From contig CACRSC010000046.1 in the NCBI GenBank assembly GCA_902651635.1, positions 190,146 to 254,145 of the forward strand: DNA of 64,000 bases. Reading direction: 5' to 3'. The stretch comes from Mastigamoeba balamuthi. Its lineage: Eukaryota; Evosea; Mastigamoebida; Mastigamoebidae. A program made the translations under genes and the position numbers. Positions 10,387-21,200 of this stretch are shown here, one piece after another (positions within the stretch are counted from its first letter, which is position 1; the number at the start of each line of letters is the position of its first letter). The notes under the pieces were generated by a model that saw nothing but the letters and a program-made list of their open reading frames with translations, was not told the origin of the DNA and did no database searches.

Positions 10387-12892
10387 ATGGCGACGCCCCA
10401 GCCCGGGAGCCCGTTCGTCGTCGGCGGCCCAGCGCCGCGCCCGTCGGCCTCTGCGCAGGGCCAGCGCTTCCCGTCGCCGTTCGCCTTCTCGTCGCCGGCG
10501 CCCTTCAGCCCCGCGCCGCCGCCCGCCTCGCCGACGTGCTCGCCCTTTGCGCAGCAGCAGCAGCAGCAGACGTCGCAGTCGCCCTCGTGGTCGGGGCTGC
10601 ACGCGCCCCCGCCGACGCCGTCGCGGCAGGTGCTGCCCGGGCCCTCGGACGCGATGGCCGTCGACGCCGGGTCGCTGCCGCTCAAGACGCGCAGGATGTC
10701 GGGCGACCAGGCCGTCGACCACGCGCAGTTCCAGGCGCGGCTGCTCGAGCGCCTGCGCAGGGACCCCCGGCGCCTCGCCGTCGGCGGGCGGCGCGGGCGC
10801 GGCGGGCGCGGGCGCGGGCGGCAGCGGCGGCTACGTGCCCCCGTTCAGCGCGCTGCTGCAGGCGGCCAACACCGGGCGCCGCCAGAGCGAGCCGCCCATG
10901 GCCATGCTCATCGAGCACCACGCCTCGGCCCAGCCGCAGTCTGCCGCACGCGTCGTCGCGCACTTCCAGCAGCAGCAGCAGCAGCAGCAGGCCCAGCAGG
11001 CGGCGGCGTTTGGGATGCCGGCAGGCGCGGGTAATTACGGGCGCGGTGGGGCCGCAAGTTCCACCGCCATGTTCTCGTTCCCCGCGGGGCCCGGCGCCCA
11101 GTCGCAGTCTCCATTCGTACGGGCGCTGCTTCCTCCCCCCCATTCCACATCGGCCCAAACCCCCCACCCCACCCACGCTACCTACTGGGGGCCTCTTCCC
11201 CCCGTGTCGTGCCGTTGGGCGTAATTTGGGGGTGGCGGACTTTCTTTTAATTCCCGGGGGGCGTTTGCGCTCTCTGGGTGCGTGCGCTTTTCTTTCTCGC
11301 CACGAATGGGCGGTGGCCGCCTGCAGCGCCGGGCGGTGGCCGCTCGGGGGCTGCCGCGGGGGGGGGCGTGCCTGGGCCCCGTGGCCGGGGGTCCTGTGGA
11401 CTATTTTTATAGCATTGCACGTCCTCTGCCGGGGGAAGTAGGGAATCGGGTGATGGGGGAGGGGCGGGGGGCGATGGGTGTGCGCACGGACGGGGAAATG
11501 CCTGCGCAAACCACCGAAATTGCACTCTGGCGCCGCGCGCTCACCGCCAACCCCGCGCGCAGCCGTTCGCGCACAGGCACACGGTGACCGAGGGCATGGT
11601 CGCGGAGCAGGTCGTCGTGCCGCGATTGAACGAGGTCGAGATGTCGGCGCCCGCGCCGCCGCCCGTCGTCGGCATCTTCTCGTCTCCGCCGTCGTCCACG
11701 TCGCTCTCGCCGTCGCCCATGTCGATGTCGCGCCAGCCCCCCTGGCGCACGCCTTCCCNGCGGGACGCCCGTGCAGGTGCGCGCGGGCAGCCCGGGGTCG
11801 TTCGTGTTCTCGCAGGCCCCGGGGACGCCGGGCAGCGCGGGCTCGCCGCCGATGTACGGGGCCACCGGGGGGTTCGTGCCCTCGCCGGGCATGATGCCGC
11901 TGCAGCCGCCGCTGTCTCCTGGAGGGCAGCAGGGGCAGCAGGGCCCGCAGCAGGTGGGGCTGCCGCCGGCGCAGCAGCAGGGGGAGCCCAGGTTCAAGCT
12001 CGTCCACGAGCCCCACGAGCTGCAGCGCAAGAGCTACAAGAACGAGCGGCGCTACCTGCTCCCCAACCCCCTCGTCGTCACCTGGGTCGGCCCCCAGAAC
12101 GTGCGTCTCCCGTGCCCCTCTCTCCCCCCCCCCCCGGGGCGCTGAGCGGAGGCGCGCACGCGCAGCTCGAGGTGACGGGGACGGCGGAGGTGTCGCTGGC
12201 CAACGAGGCGGGCGAGGAGATGTCGCCCGACATGCAGGAGGTGCTCGACGGCAGCAAGCTCAAGGCGCTCGACGAGGGCCGCCGCGTGTCGTTCGCCCTG
12301 ATGATGCGCGCCACGTCGGGCGACATCCGCTTCCGCCTGCGCGTGCGCGTGCGCTACCGCGTCGCCGGATCCCCAGAGGACTACTGCGACGTTGTGCTCT
12401 CGCAGCCCTTCCGCGTCGAGTCCAATCGCAAGAAGAACGCCATTGGTACCCCCCCCCTCTCCTCTCCCCTCTCCGCAGCCCTCGGTAGCCATCAGTCCCT
12501 GAGCCCGCGAGTCGAGCAGAGAAGCCCAAGGCGCTGTCGATCAAGCCGGGCGAGGGGTCGACGCAGGGGGGCGAGGAGGTGTGGATATGGGGCGCCAAGT
12601 TCGGGGACCGCCTGGGCATGCGCGTCAAGTTCGGCGACGTGTACGCGGCCATCACGCGCGCCGAGAACAACATACTCGAGTGCACGGCGCCGCCGAGGCC
12701 CGACCTGGCGACGGACACGGCCGTGCCCGTGCAAATAGGCAACGTGCACCCGCAGCAGGGCGTCCTCTGGGCCACCGACGTCCTCATGTACACGTATAGG
12801 ACCAGCCCCTCCAGCAGTGAGCTCGCCCCTGCCCCCCTGCCTCCCTCGCTCTGACGACGACCGCAGAGAAGCCGCCCGAACCGATGCTGTGA
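10387..12892 (+). CDS. Q/P-rich transcription factor with p53-like beta-sandwich and IPT/TIG domain
   Basis: Five exons: 10387-11116, 11563-12100, 12166-12445, 12520-12816, 12867-12892. The N-terminal half is low-complexity, rich in Pro, Ser and Gln (two polyQ tracts). A folded region starts at FKLVHEPHELQRKSYKNER; KSYxNExR(Y/F) resembles the CSL DNA-binding region. It continues through EVTGTAEVSLANEAGEE to SQPFRVESNRKKN. An IPT/TIG domain follows (LSIKPGEGSTQGGEEVWIWG to FGDVYAAI). A Rel/CSL-like nuclear DNA-binding factor is the best guess; the exact subfamily is unsure. Two frame problems exist: an extra C near 10771 splits exon 1, and the N at 11759 splits exon 2. Removing both gives 622 residues. 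Confidence 0.7.
11759..11759. other. Single N inside the transcription-factor exon
   Basis: The N is one base too many for the reading frame of exon 2 (538 nt with it, 537 without). Deleting it joins TPS to RGTPVQVRAGSP in one frame, so it appears to be an inserted spacer between abutting contigs rather than a missing base. Confidence 0.7.
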
Positions 12893-14309
12893 GGGGCTTG
12901 GAGGCTGCGGGGGGTGTTGCTCTGAGGGCTCGCTTACAGGAACGCTAAGGCCAAGCCGGCACGCCGCGCAGAGCAGACCGCTGCCCACTGCCAGTCCAAC
13001 AGCTTTGTGACCGACAGAAAGTTACAGCAGCGCGCGTTCTGCGTCGCGGTGCCTGGCCCTTGGGCGTTCATTCACAATTGATTTCCGCACAGAAACGGTC
13101 CACCCACACGTACCAATTCCACCAATACACCAAAAACAGGACAAGCTATTCCGACGACCTCCTCTATCGGGATGTTTGCACCAAAGAAAAACAACACGGA
13201 TGCTTGTGAACTTGTCTGACAGGACTCCACAACAAATGGCCCGCGCGTTCCGCTTGGTGCTTCTTCTTAGGGTTCGAGGTAGAGGACCTTGCGCGGTTGT
13301 TTTCGCCACCCACACAATTGACACGTGTGCTGCAGGCATTCCCAGACACAACACGGGCTTGGTGGGCTACCTAACAACAGACCTGATACTCCAGCACAGA
13401 ACCACAAGACTTTGGGGATATTTGGGGTTTACCTCAAGACATGGATAACACCGGACACTCTCCTCTGAATTCCAACATACGCAAAAAGAGGTTCTAATGC
13501 CCTCGTTTTCCTTTGGGGTGGTTGCTTTTGAAACACCCGGCCCGGCAACTACGGCTTGGATCTGAGACCCCCACGCTGAGCATTGCACCTGGAGCTGGGC
13601 ATATGCCTTCCTATCCTTGCTCCAGTGACTTGAGTGCACACCCATGATAATACCGGCCGGGGTTTATTTGAGCACCCGTCTATGTGAAAAGTAGTTCAAT
13701 CACAGGATGATTCCGCTGTCCTGCAGTATTGCGGGATATACACAAGACAAATCGCGGGAATCTGCCAACCAGATGATGACCTTAAGCCCCATCCAATGAA
13801 GATGTAGTAACTGGATGTGTTATGAAGGGGTGAGGAGGAACTACGAAGTTCATAGAATCCCAGGGGTCTAGAAAAAGTTAATGCCTTCCTTGTGTATAAT
13901 CAGTACTACTCCGATTCAGCAAAAATGATCGCACATAATTTCGAGCTCGTTTGGGTCATGAATACAGAGTGTACCAATTTCTTACAGAGTGTACCCTTTT
14001 CTAACCCTTTTCTTACGCCTTTTCCAAATCGGGATGTCGTAGAATTGTGAAGATGCAGTACAGAGATCATCTATCGCTGAGCGGGCTTCACTTGCGATCA
14101 CTTCATTTTTTGCACGTTGCACACTGTTCTCCTGAAACCCACCTGCAGGTGGCCGCCGACACAAATCGTCTTCCAAGAACGGATATTGTCCACTCGTTGG
14201 GTCGATTTCTGCAGCGCGAGTCTTGCCGAATTTCACATTTTGTTTCCTAACTGAGGTTTCACCTCTGTCACCTATCATCCCACACCAAAGGCCCCCCCCA
14301 ACAAAACTC
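12893..14309. other. Intergenic region containing a receptor relic
   Basis: 1.4 kb between the IPT/TIG factor and receptor C. It is less GC-rich than the genes. Apart from the 89-bp relic of a receptor last exon at 13559-13647, I see no gene. The region just before 14310 is the promoter of receptor C and lacks the CAGTGCA block found at A, B, D and E. Confidence 0.6.
13559..13647 (+). pseudogene. Relic of the last exon of a receptor pseudokinase
   Basis: Translated on the plus strand this gives GSETPTLSIAPGAGHMPSYP followed by about nine more residues and a TGA stop. Receptor B ends GSETPTLSIAPGAGQMPSFP plus a short tail, so the match is nearly residue for residue including the stop position. 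No upstream receptor exon is recognisable on the left. This is probably all that remains of another family member. Confidence 0.75.
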
Positions 14310-17300
14310 ATGCACCATTCAGTGCTCCTGCTCTGTGCGCTCGCTCTCACGGCGCAGCGCACGTCAGCGCTCCCCGCCTCGTGCACCGCAGCCACGCATG
14401 TGCTGGCCCCCGATGCAAACGCCACAACGGGCAAGGTCGTGATGGCTGTGGGCCAGTCGGTCCCGCTGACGGGGCCCCACAATCAGTCCGGCATCGAGGC
14501 GCGCGCGGGCCTGCTTGCCGCCTTCGCCACGGCAAACGGGGCGTCTGGGGTGCAGTTCGAGTTGGTGACACTGGACGACGCCTCCGACGGCGCGCGGCAG
14601 CAGGCGAACATCCGGCAGCTGCTGTGCACAGGGGCCAGCGGCACAGGGCCCGTCTTCGCCATCGCCGGCACAGTCGGGTCGTCGGCGAGCGAGGCGGACC
14701 TGAGCGTGCTGAAGGAGTTTGTGGGGTCCGACGGTGTGCCGGTGCCGTTCGTCGGAGGGCAGACGAACAGCGAGGTGCTGCGGACACAGTCGGCTGTCCT
14801 TCAGAACTCCCGGACAGGCGTGGTGTTCGTGAGGGCCAGCGCGGGCGACGAGATCAACGCCATCGTGTCGCAATTGGCGAAAAACTGGACGCTTCTGAAC
14901 CACACGAGCGTGTTCTACGAGGACACAGCGTTCGGGAGGTCGGTGGTGGACATACTTAGCACAACACTGAGGTCTGTGGGGGGGACAGCGCTGCTGTCCT
15001 CCTACGGTCACAGCGTTGTGACCTCGACAGCCGACATCAACGCCGTGACCCAGGAGGCGGTGAAGGTTCTGTGCCAGAAGGGGAACCCCATGGCAGTGGT
15101 CCTCGCAGCACCGAGCGACATGTCCGGGGCTCTGATCCGCGCGCTATCGGACAAGGGCCTGGCTCACATGACGTTTGCGGCCCTGTCGGAGCTACACCCA
15201 AAGGAGCTCTTCCGGAGTATTCCGATGCCCGCCTGGATGAATATGGTCAACCAGGAGTCAGTCGTGTACTTCAGCCAAGTTGTCCCGAATCCCGCCTCTC
15301 TCTCGACCTTCCGCATTGTCACGTAGGCGCAATTTCCCCCCCTGGCTCGCTGGCCCATCTCTCACCACATTCCTCAGGGAGTTCAAGAGCGCGATGGCCA
15401 AGTACCAGCCAGGCATAAGTAAATCGCACGCTGCGCTGGAGGGGTTCATCGCAGGCCGCCTGATCACGATGGCTGTGTCGCGGTCTCTCGAGCTCAACGA
15501 GTGGCCTCTGACGCGCGCGACCTTCCTCGACACCATCTTCCGCGACATCCGCACGTTCGACATTTTCGGGGACTACACGCTGGGACCCTACGGCGACGGC
15601 GTCGGCTCGAAGGGGGCGCAGCAGACGTCCGACGACTGGTGCAATCAGGGTGCCCACGACCTGTTCATGACATACCTGGATATGGGCTCGGGGAATCTTA
15701 TCGATCAGTACCTGTGGTCCTACAAGTTCAGCGGATGCTCGACCGGCTGGAACGACACGGCGACGAAGGCCCTCGTGGGGTTCAACGAATACACCTGGAA
15801 CACGGTCATCAACGAAAACGAGGGGACTGCCGTCGGACTGTCTGCTGCCATGCGTGCCCACAGCAGCGACACCAAGGGCCAGAATATCATGATGGCAAAA
15901 ACCACTGACAGCAGCATCGACGCCTCTGTGGAACAGATGACAGAACTGCAGGCACATCCGGGCTTTTCACCTCAAGTCGCACTGACCTCAATGCACAGGC
16001 AATTGCGATGGCTGCGATTTCGGAGAGGGACGTCAACCGCTCGCTAGAGTGTATCAAACAAGGAACGCTGTTGATGCCGCTCATCGCGCCCATCTCGGGA
16101 CTCAACGTGCTGAGGAACCCGTTTCGCAGGTGCGGCGAAGGTCGCGCGTCTTCACTCACATCCCCTTTGTGACCCAGTGGCGTCGTCAACCTGTTCGCGT
16201 CGTACTACCAGGAAGCCCGAGCAGCGGCGTCGCTCCTCGTTCAGAACCAGAACGCCAAGCGCATCACCCTTCTCTGGAGCAGTGTCATAAATACCGAATC
16301 TTCCAACGTCTTCGCAGACTTCATCACAGCCCTCGACCTGTGCACAAAGCGCAATGTGGGTCCACTCTTAAAACACCACGTGACGAGCATGCAATGCCGT
16401 ACAGCTGCTGGGGGGAGAGGACGTAGTGGTCGACAACCTCGAGATTGGCAATGTCACAGACGAATTGGAAGACCAGGTCGTCAATAGAGCTCGAAGCGGC
16501 CATTCGTTCATCATCGTGGCCGACATGGAAGTCGCAGGGGAGATGATGCAGGTCATAGGGAGTGTCTGCCTCACATGCCCGGTTGTTCTGACATCGCCTA
16601 TCATGCTCATCGACATGCGGAATTTGATGAGGTTCTTCAATGGAAACAACCTGACGTTCAAGAGCGTATACCATACGAGCATCACCCCTCAGCTGTGGTT
16701 GCTGTCTTCGAGAGATCCTTTGCGCCAGGACTTCGAAGGCTGGGTGACCGCATTTGGACGCGATCAAAACACGTTCGTGGGGTTCGTGGTGGGCAGGTTC
16801 ATCTCGGCTGTCATCGCGAGCATGGAGGAGAGCGCTGTGGTGGGCAAGGTCACAGCTCAGATGCTGCTCGACGCCATCTACGCCACCAGGTACTTCAAGA
16901 TCGACAACAAGCTCTCCGTGGGGCCTTTCATCGATGGGAGCAGCGGCGAGAGGCTGTGCAATCAGGGAATGGACACAATCTACATCGTCGAGTGGACAGG
17001 CACTGGCTTCCAGAGCGTTTCTTTCAGCGCAGGGACAGAGCGATGTGGGGCGGAGTTCGACCCCCCGAAGCCCAACGCGACCAACAGCGACAACACGGAC
17101 CGGACTGTGATCCTGTCGACCACCATCCCCGGCTTCGTGATCGTGTGCTCCCTCATCCTCGTGGCCGTGGCGATCCAGCGGAGCGGGAGGGCGACGCTGA
17201 AGAAGCTCAAGAGGAGCGAGCTGGAGATCGGGGAGCGCATCGGGAAGGGGCAGTTCGGGACAGTGCACAACGGGGACTGGCACGGCACACCTGTGGCCAT

Positions 17301-18605
17301 CCGGGTCATCGACAAGACGGAGATCACGCACGAGGACCTCCAGGCGATCAAGAGCGAGATGATGCTGACGCACAGCCTGCACCACCCCAACCTGCTGATG
17401 ATGCTGGGGTACAGCGAGACAAAGACCGACCTTCTCATCGTCAGTGGTGCGAGAACACAACACCGTGGCACTATAGATTATGGTGAAACTGACGGAGATG
17501 GGGCAGAGTACATGGCGTCGGGGTCGCTGCACGAGTACCTGAAGAAGAACAGCATGAACATGAACTACTACAACAAGGTCGCCATCGCTTTCGTGCGTTC
17601 TGTCCACCGTCCAATCCGTGCTGGGAGGGCTTTTATCCAGGAAGTGACTCACTGGCGGTTCCACAGGACACAATCAAGGGGCTGGCGTACCTGCACTCGG
17701 CCAAGCCACCAGTGGTCCACGGAAACCTGTCGAGCCAGTCCCTCATGGTGCGTCACTTGCCGGCACCTCTCGCCATGCATGCGAGCTGACGAGACCTGCA
17801 GATCGACGGGAGCATGGTGACGAAGATCTGCGACTTCTGGTGCTCCAAGAAGGGCAAGAACTCGTCGAGCGCCACGAGGAGGCACTCGGGTTGGCTGGCA
17901 CCAGAGCTCATCGACGGGAAGCCAGCATCAACTGCCACCGATGTGTTTGGTGCGACCACTTGGCACACCTCGAGTCATGGCGCACTGTGCTAACCGTGTT
18001 GTGACGCCAACCAGCGTTTGGGATTGTTCTGTGGGAGCTGTTCATCCCAGCCGAGCTGTACTCGACCATGACCGACTCGAGCAAGTCCTCTTCGGTGTCG
18101 CCAGCGCACTCGACGTCGACGCAGGCGGTCCAAGGCGGTGTCGAGCTGCAGCAGGTCACGCCACAGCAGCAGCAGCAGCAGCAGCAACAGCAACAGGGGG
18201 CAGTGCCAGAGATCCACCCGTCGACGCCGAAGGAGGTGGCGACACTGCTGAACCGGTGCTGGCAGAAGGAGCCCGAGAGGCGTCCGTCGGTGTTCCAGAT
18301 CCTCAGGAACTGGCCCCAGACATTTGCTGTGCGTGCTCTCTCCACCAAGTCATTCGCCCCTTGGCCGCTCTGACATCAGTTGACAACAGTCTGTGGGGGT
18401 CTTCGAGATGCCGACGGACCTGAGTGTGAGCTCACCGCAGACACCTCGCAACCTGCTGTCGGAGGTGTCGGTGTCGATCGACGGGAGAGACGCATCGGAC
18501 GACGAGATGATGGTGTCTGTTCTTCCACAGGGATTGACGACCTTCGGGTCCGAGACCCCTACTCTGAGCATTGCCCCACCCCCGGACCATAACATAGTGA
18601 GCTAA
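14310..18605 (+). CDS. Receptor pseudokinase C
   Basis: Ten exons: 14310-15322, 15378-15951, 15999-16129, 16178-16355, 16405-17446, 17507-17592, 17667-17747, 17802-17949, 18015-18328, 18390-18605, together 3783 nt (1260 residues). The start MHHSVLLLCALALTAQ is a signal peptide. Architecture matches B: full PBP-like module (GPYGDGVGSKGAQQ, WCNQGAHD), shortened second module (VGPFIDGSSG, LCNQGMD), one membrane helix, and a kinase fold with VAIR, HGN and DFW in place of VAVK, HRD and DFG. Intron 2 has a GC donor (CAG|GCACAT). From the membrane helix onward the DNA is almost identical to B, introns included, although the ectodomains differ. The tail is shorter than in B, ending DHNIVS. Ligand and partners unknown. 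Confidence 0.88.
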
Positions 18606-18838
18606 GTGCTCCGTGTTTCGGCCAACAAAAATACAGTGTTCTTTCTTTCCTGCTCTGCGATCGTCGCGAAAGAGAAGACGACACCTTGCTATGAAGGTAT
18701 TTTCAGGCGAGTCAGAGGCAATTAAAAGGCAGGGCCAGCAAGCCATCCCCATGAAAGCACAGCACGCTTGTCGTCGTAGACCCAAATTCAGTGGTCCTTC
18801 TGTTCTTCTGGCACCTCGCTAATAGTTCACCGAGGGAA

Positions 18839-21200
18839 TCAGCTGTGCGGGCCACTGACAAGGCTGAGGATCATCTCCAGGAACGGAGTGAGCTCCTGGA
18901 CCAGCTCCGGCTGCGCGAGCGACCGCACCCTGCTCACGCGGCGCCTGGCCTCGTCTCTTGCGGCCTCAGTGCGCAGGCGCGACTCGAGCACCTGACTCCT
19001 GACCCCCGCGTCGGGGATGGCGACCTCGGAGCACGGGGCAACGGCAGCCAGCTCCGCCAGGTCCTCGGCGAGCACGTCGTCCCCTACGCTGCGGCGCAGT
19101 GAGGCCGTCAGCGCGGCTGCTTCGCCGTAGGTCTTGGCCGACGCGGCCCACTCGAACGCCGTGTCCAGCGCAGGTACGCTGCTCCTCGCCCACTGCATCG
19201 GCGTGAACAGGATGCCGTCCAGCAGCTCCAGCGGGTCCGACTCCACCTGCTGCTCCCACAGACAGCGGCTCAGCTGAAGGAGGGCGGAGACAGGCAACGG
19301 CAGCGCACGGGGTGCGGGCGGATGAAGGGCACAGGGCTGCTGGCAAAGTCCACTGCAGGGAACCTGTCGACGAAGACCAGGCGCCGCTTTCCGCAGCAGC
19401 TGCGGGCCTCGGGCACGGCCCGCAGCGGGGCCCCGACCAACAGCAGCGTGTAGCGCGGGTCGAGCGCGCCGGCGAGCTTACTGCAGTAGACGCCCGCGGG
19501 CGCGGCGCCGCAGACGTACAGGCTGGGCGTCGCCCCGTCGGCGCTCAGCGCTGTGGCGACGGCGTTGCACGCCGAGGCGTGCGAGCGGGCCGCGTGCTTG
19601 ACGTTGCCGCCCCACATCGCGGGGTCTGCGCCGTGGAACAGCACAGTGAAGTGCGTGACGCCCAGTCGCTGGGCCTGAGCAGAGCAGTCAAGAGCGGATC
19701 AAGCAGGCCCCCTTCTCCTCCCGCCTCTCCTTGGTGCCAGAGGAAGGGGTGGCTTACCTGCAGGAACCTCGCTGCCAGAGCGTTGACCTCCGGGGCCTTC
19801 TCTGTGTTGACGCCGGCCGCGTGCACGCCGTAGTTGAGGGCCACGCCCAGCGACGAGCACTGCTGCACAATCGCCTCCATCTGCGCAGCGCTCGGGCTGC
19901 CGAGACGAGGGGAGCGTGAGCAGAGCCCGTCCCCCACTCCCACACACGCGCGGGTGGGCGAAGGGCGGACCTGCTCTTGGGCGCGTAGAGGTAGTGCGTC
20001 GCGTGCCGCTTGCGCATCAGCGAGAAGAGCGCTGCGCGGTCCTGCGCGTCCCACGAGCGGTCGTACAGCGCCCCCTCGGCGATGCCGCACACGGGGAACG
20101 ACGGCCTCAGCAGCCCTCCCTCCCCGGCGCCCGCCCTCGCAGCCGAGCTCCCCTCCTCTGCCGCGAACGCGACGTCGGGCTCGGTGCTGAAGTAGTCGTT
20201 CTGCACTCTGTGCGGCCTCGCAGCGCTCGCGGCGGCACTGCCAGGCCAAGAGGGCGCGCAGGAAACGTGTCAGGCGGTCCGCCCGCGAGAGCGCGTCGAG
20301 CGCTGGGCGACTGGGGGGCCCCGCAGTACCTCGCAGAGGGCTTGGCGGCCCCGGGCAGCGGCTTGGCGGGGCGGTAGACAGGGCGCTTGCGCTGCTTGAT
20401 CGACGGGTTGGGCGTCACCGCTGGGCTCAGGTCGGCGGCAGCAGCGACGGCAGCAGGAGGGAGCGGAGCAGAGGCAGCCTGCGCAGTGCTGCTGCCCTGC
20501 GCAGCCCTCTGGGCCTCCGGCTGCTGCTGCTGCTGTTGCAGCTGCTGCGGCTGCTCGGCCCCCGACGCCATGTACACACGGCGCCCTGCAAAGTCGAACA
20601 CGATACGAGACCTGCGAGCCTCCTCCTCCCGCTTCCTGTGGGGGGTGGGCACTGAGGGACCCGCCCCCCCGAGGGCCCGGAACCGGCGGAGAACCGTCGG
20701 GGGGCGGCGCGCACCTGCTCTCCAGCTCGCGGGCCTGCTGCTCGAGCTCCTTGCGCTGCCGCTCCTCGGGCGACAGCCACTCGGACGAGTTGTAGTAGTC
20801 CTCCTGGTCGTCTGTGGGGGCGGCAGGCGTCAGCGCGGCCCCGCGCGTGCGGGCTGTGGGCACCGTAGACGACGGTTCTCTGCGCAGAGGTCCTGTCGTA
20901 GAGGATGAGGCTCTCCTTGAGCTGCATCGCTTTTGCGGCCCTGCGCTCCGCGTCCGACGGTTCTCCAGCGGTCGCCGGGGCGGCTGCGGCGGACTTGGAG
21001 GGCGGCGGGGCGACGGGGGCGCCGCAGAAGGAGCAGGGCCCGTAGCCCTCGGCCTCGCAGACGACCTTGCCGCACGAGAGGCAGTTGGTCAGCGCCGCGT
21101 GGCGCGTCGCGTAGCAGTCGCACGCCACGCGGGGCGGAGGTGCCGCGGCGGGCGCGGGGGCCTCGGCGACGGCCTTCTTGGCGCCGGCCTTCTTGGTCAT
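18839..21200 (-). CDS. Fusion: TRIP4/ASC-1-type C2HC5 zinc finger plus GH84 (O-GlcNAcase)-like domain
   Basis: Seven exons: 21200-20864, 20811-20715, 20635-20330, 20207-19971, 19896-19758, 19674-19309, 19273-18839, totalling 1917 nt (638 residues). The N-terminus carries the ASC-1 zinc finger (CDCYATRHAALTNCLSCGK, GPCSFCG), then LYDRTSAQRTVVYDD and RIVFDFAGRRVY, all typical of TRIP4. After a Q/A-rich linker the chain passes in frame into a GH84-like barrel: CGIAEGALYDRSW, THYLYAPKS, LGVALNYGVHAAG, RLGVTHFTVLFHGADP. Human OGA has EGFYGRPW, YLYAPKDD and FALLFDDID at these places; here the catalytic Asp pair is His-Gly, so hydrolysis is doubtful. No in-frame ATG separates the halves. Intron 6 is only 35 nt. 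The ASCH domain of TRIP4 is absent. Confidence 0.75.

Noticed and set aside
12893-14309. tRNA or other structured RNA genes in this and the other intergenic regions.
   Set aside because: I looked for B-box-like GGTTCGAATC stretches and cloverleaf pairing and found none convincing; a covariance-model scan would be needed to be sure.
18178-18197. Polyglutamine CAG run in receptor C (and the opposite-strand run in B) as an expanded repeat array.
   Set aside because: It is a short coding homopolymer inside the kinase C-lobe, similar in both paralogs; nothing suggests a mobile or regulatory array.
19271-20210. The GH84-like region as an independent gene.
   Set aside because: No in-frame ATG precedes the EGALYDRSW region after the last TRIP4-like exon, and the splice between them keeps frame.
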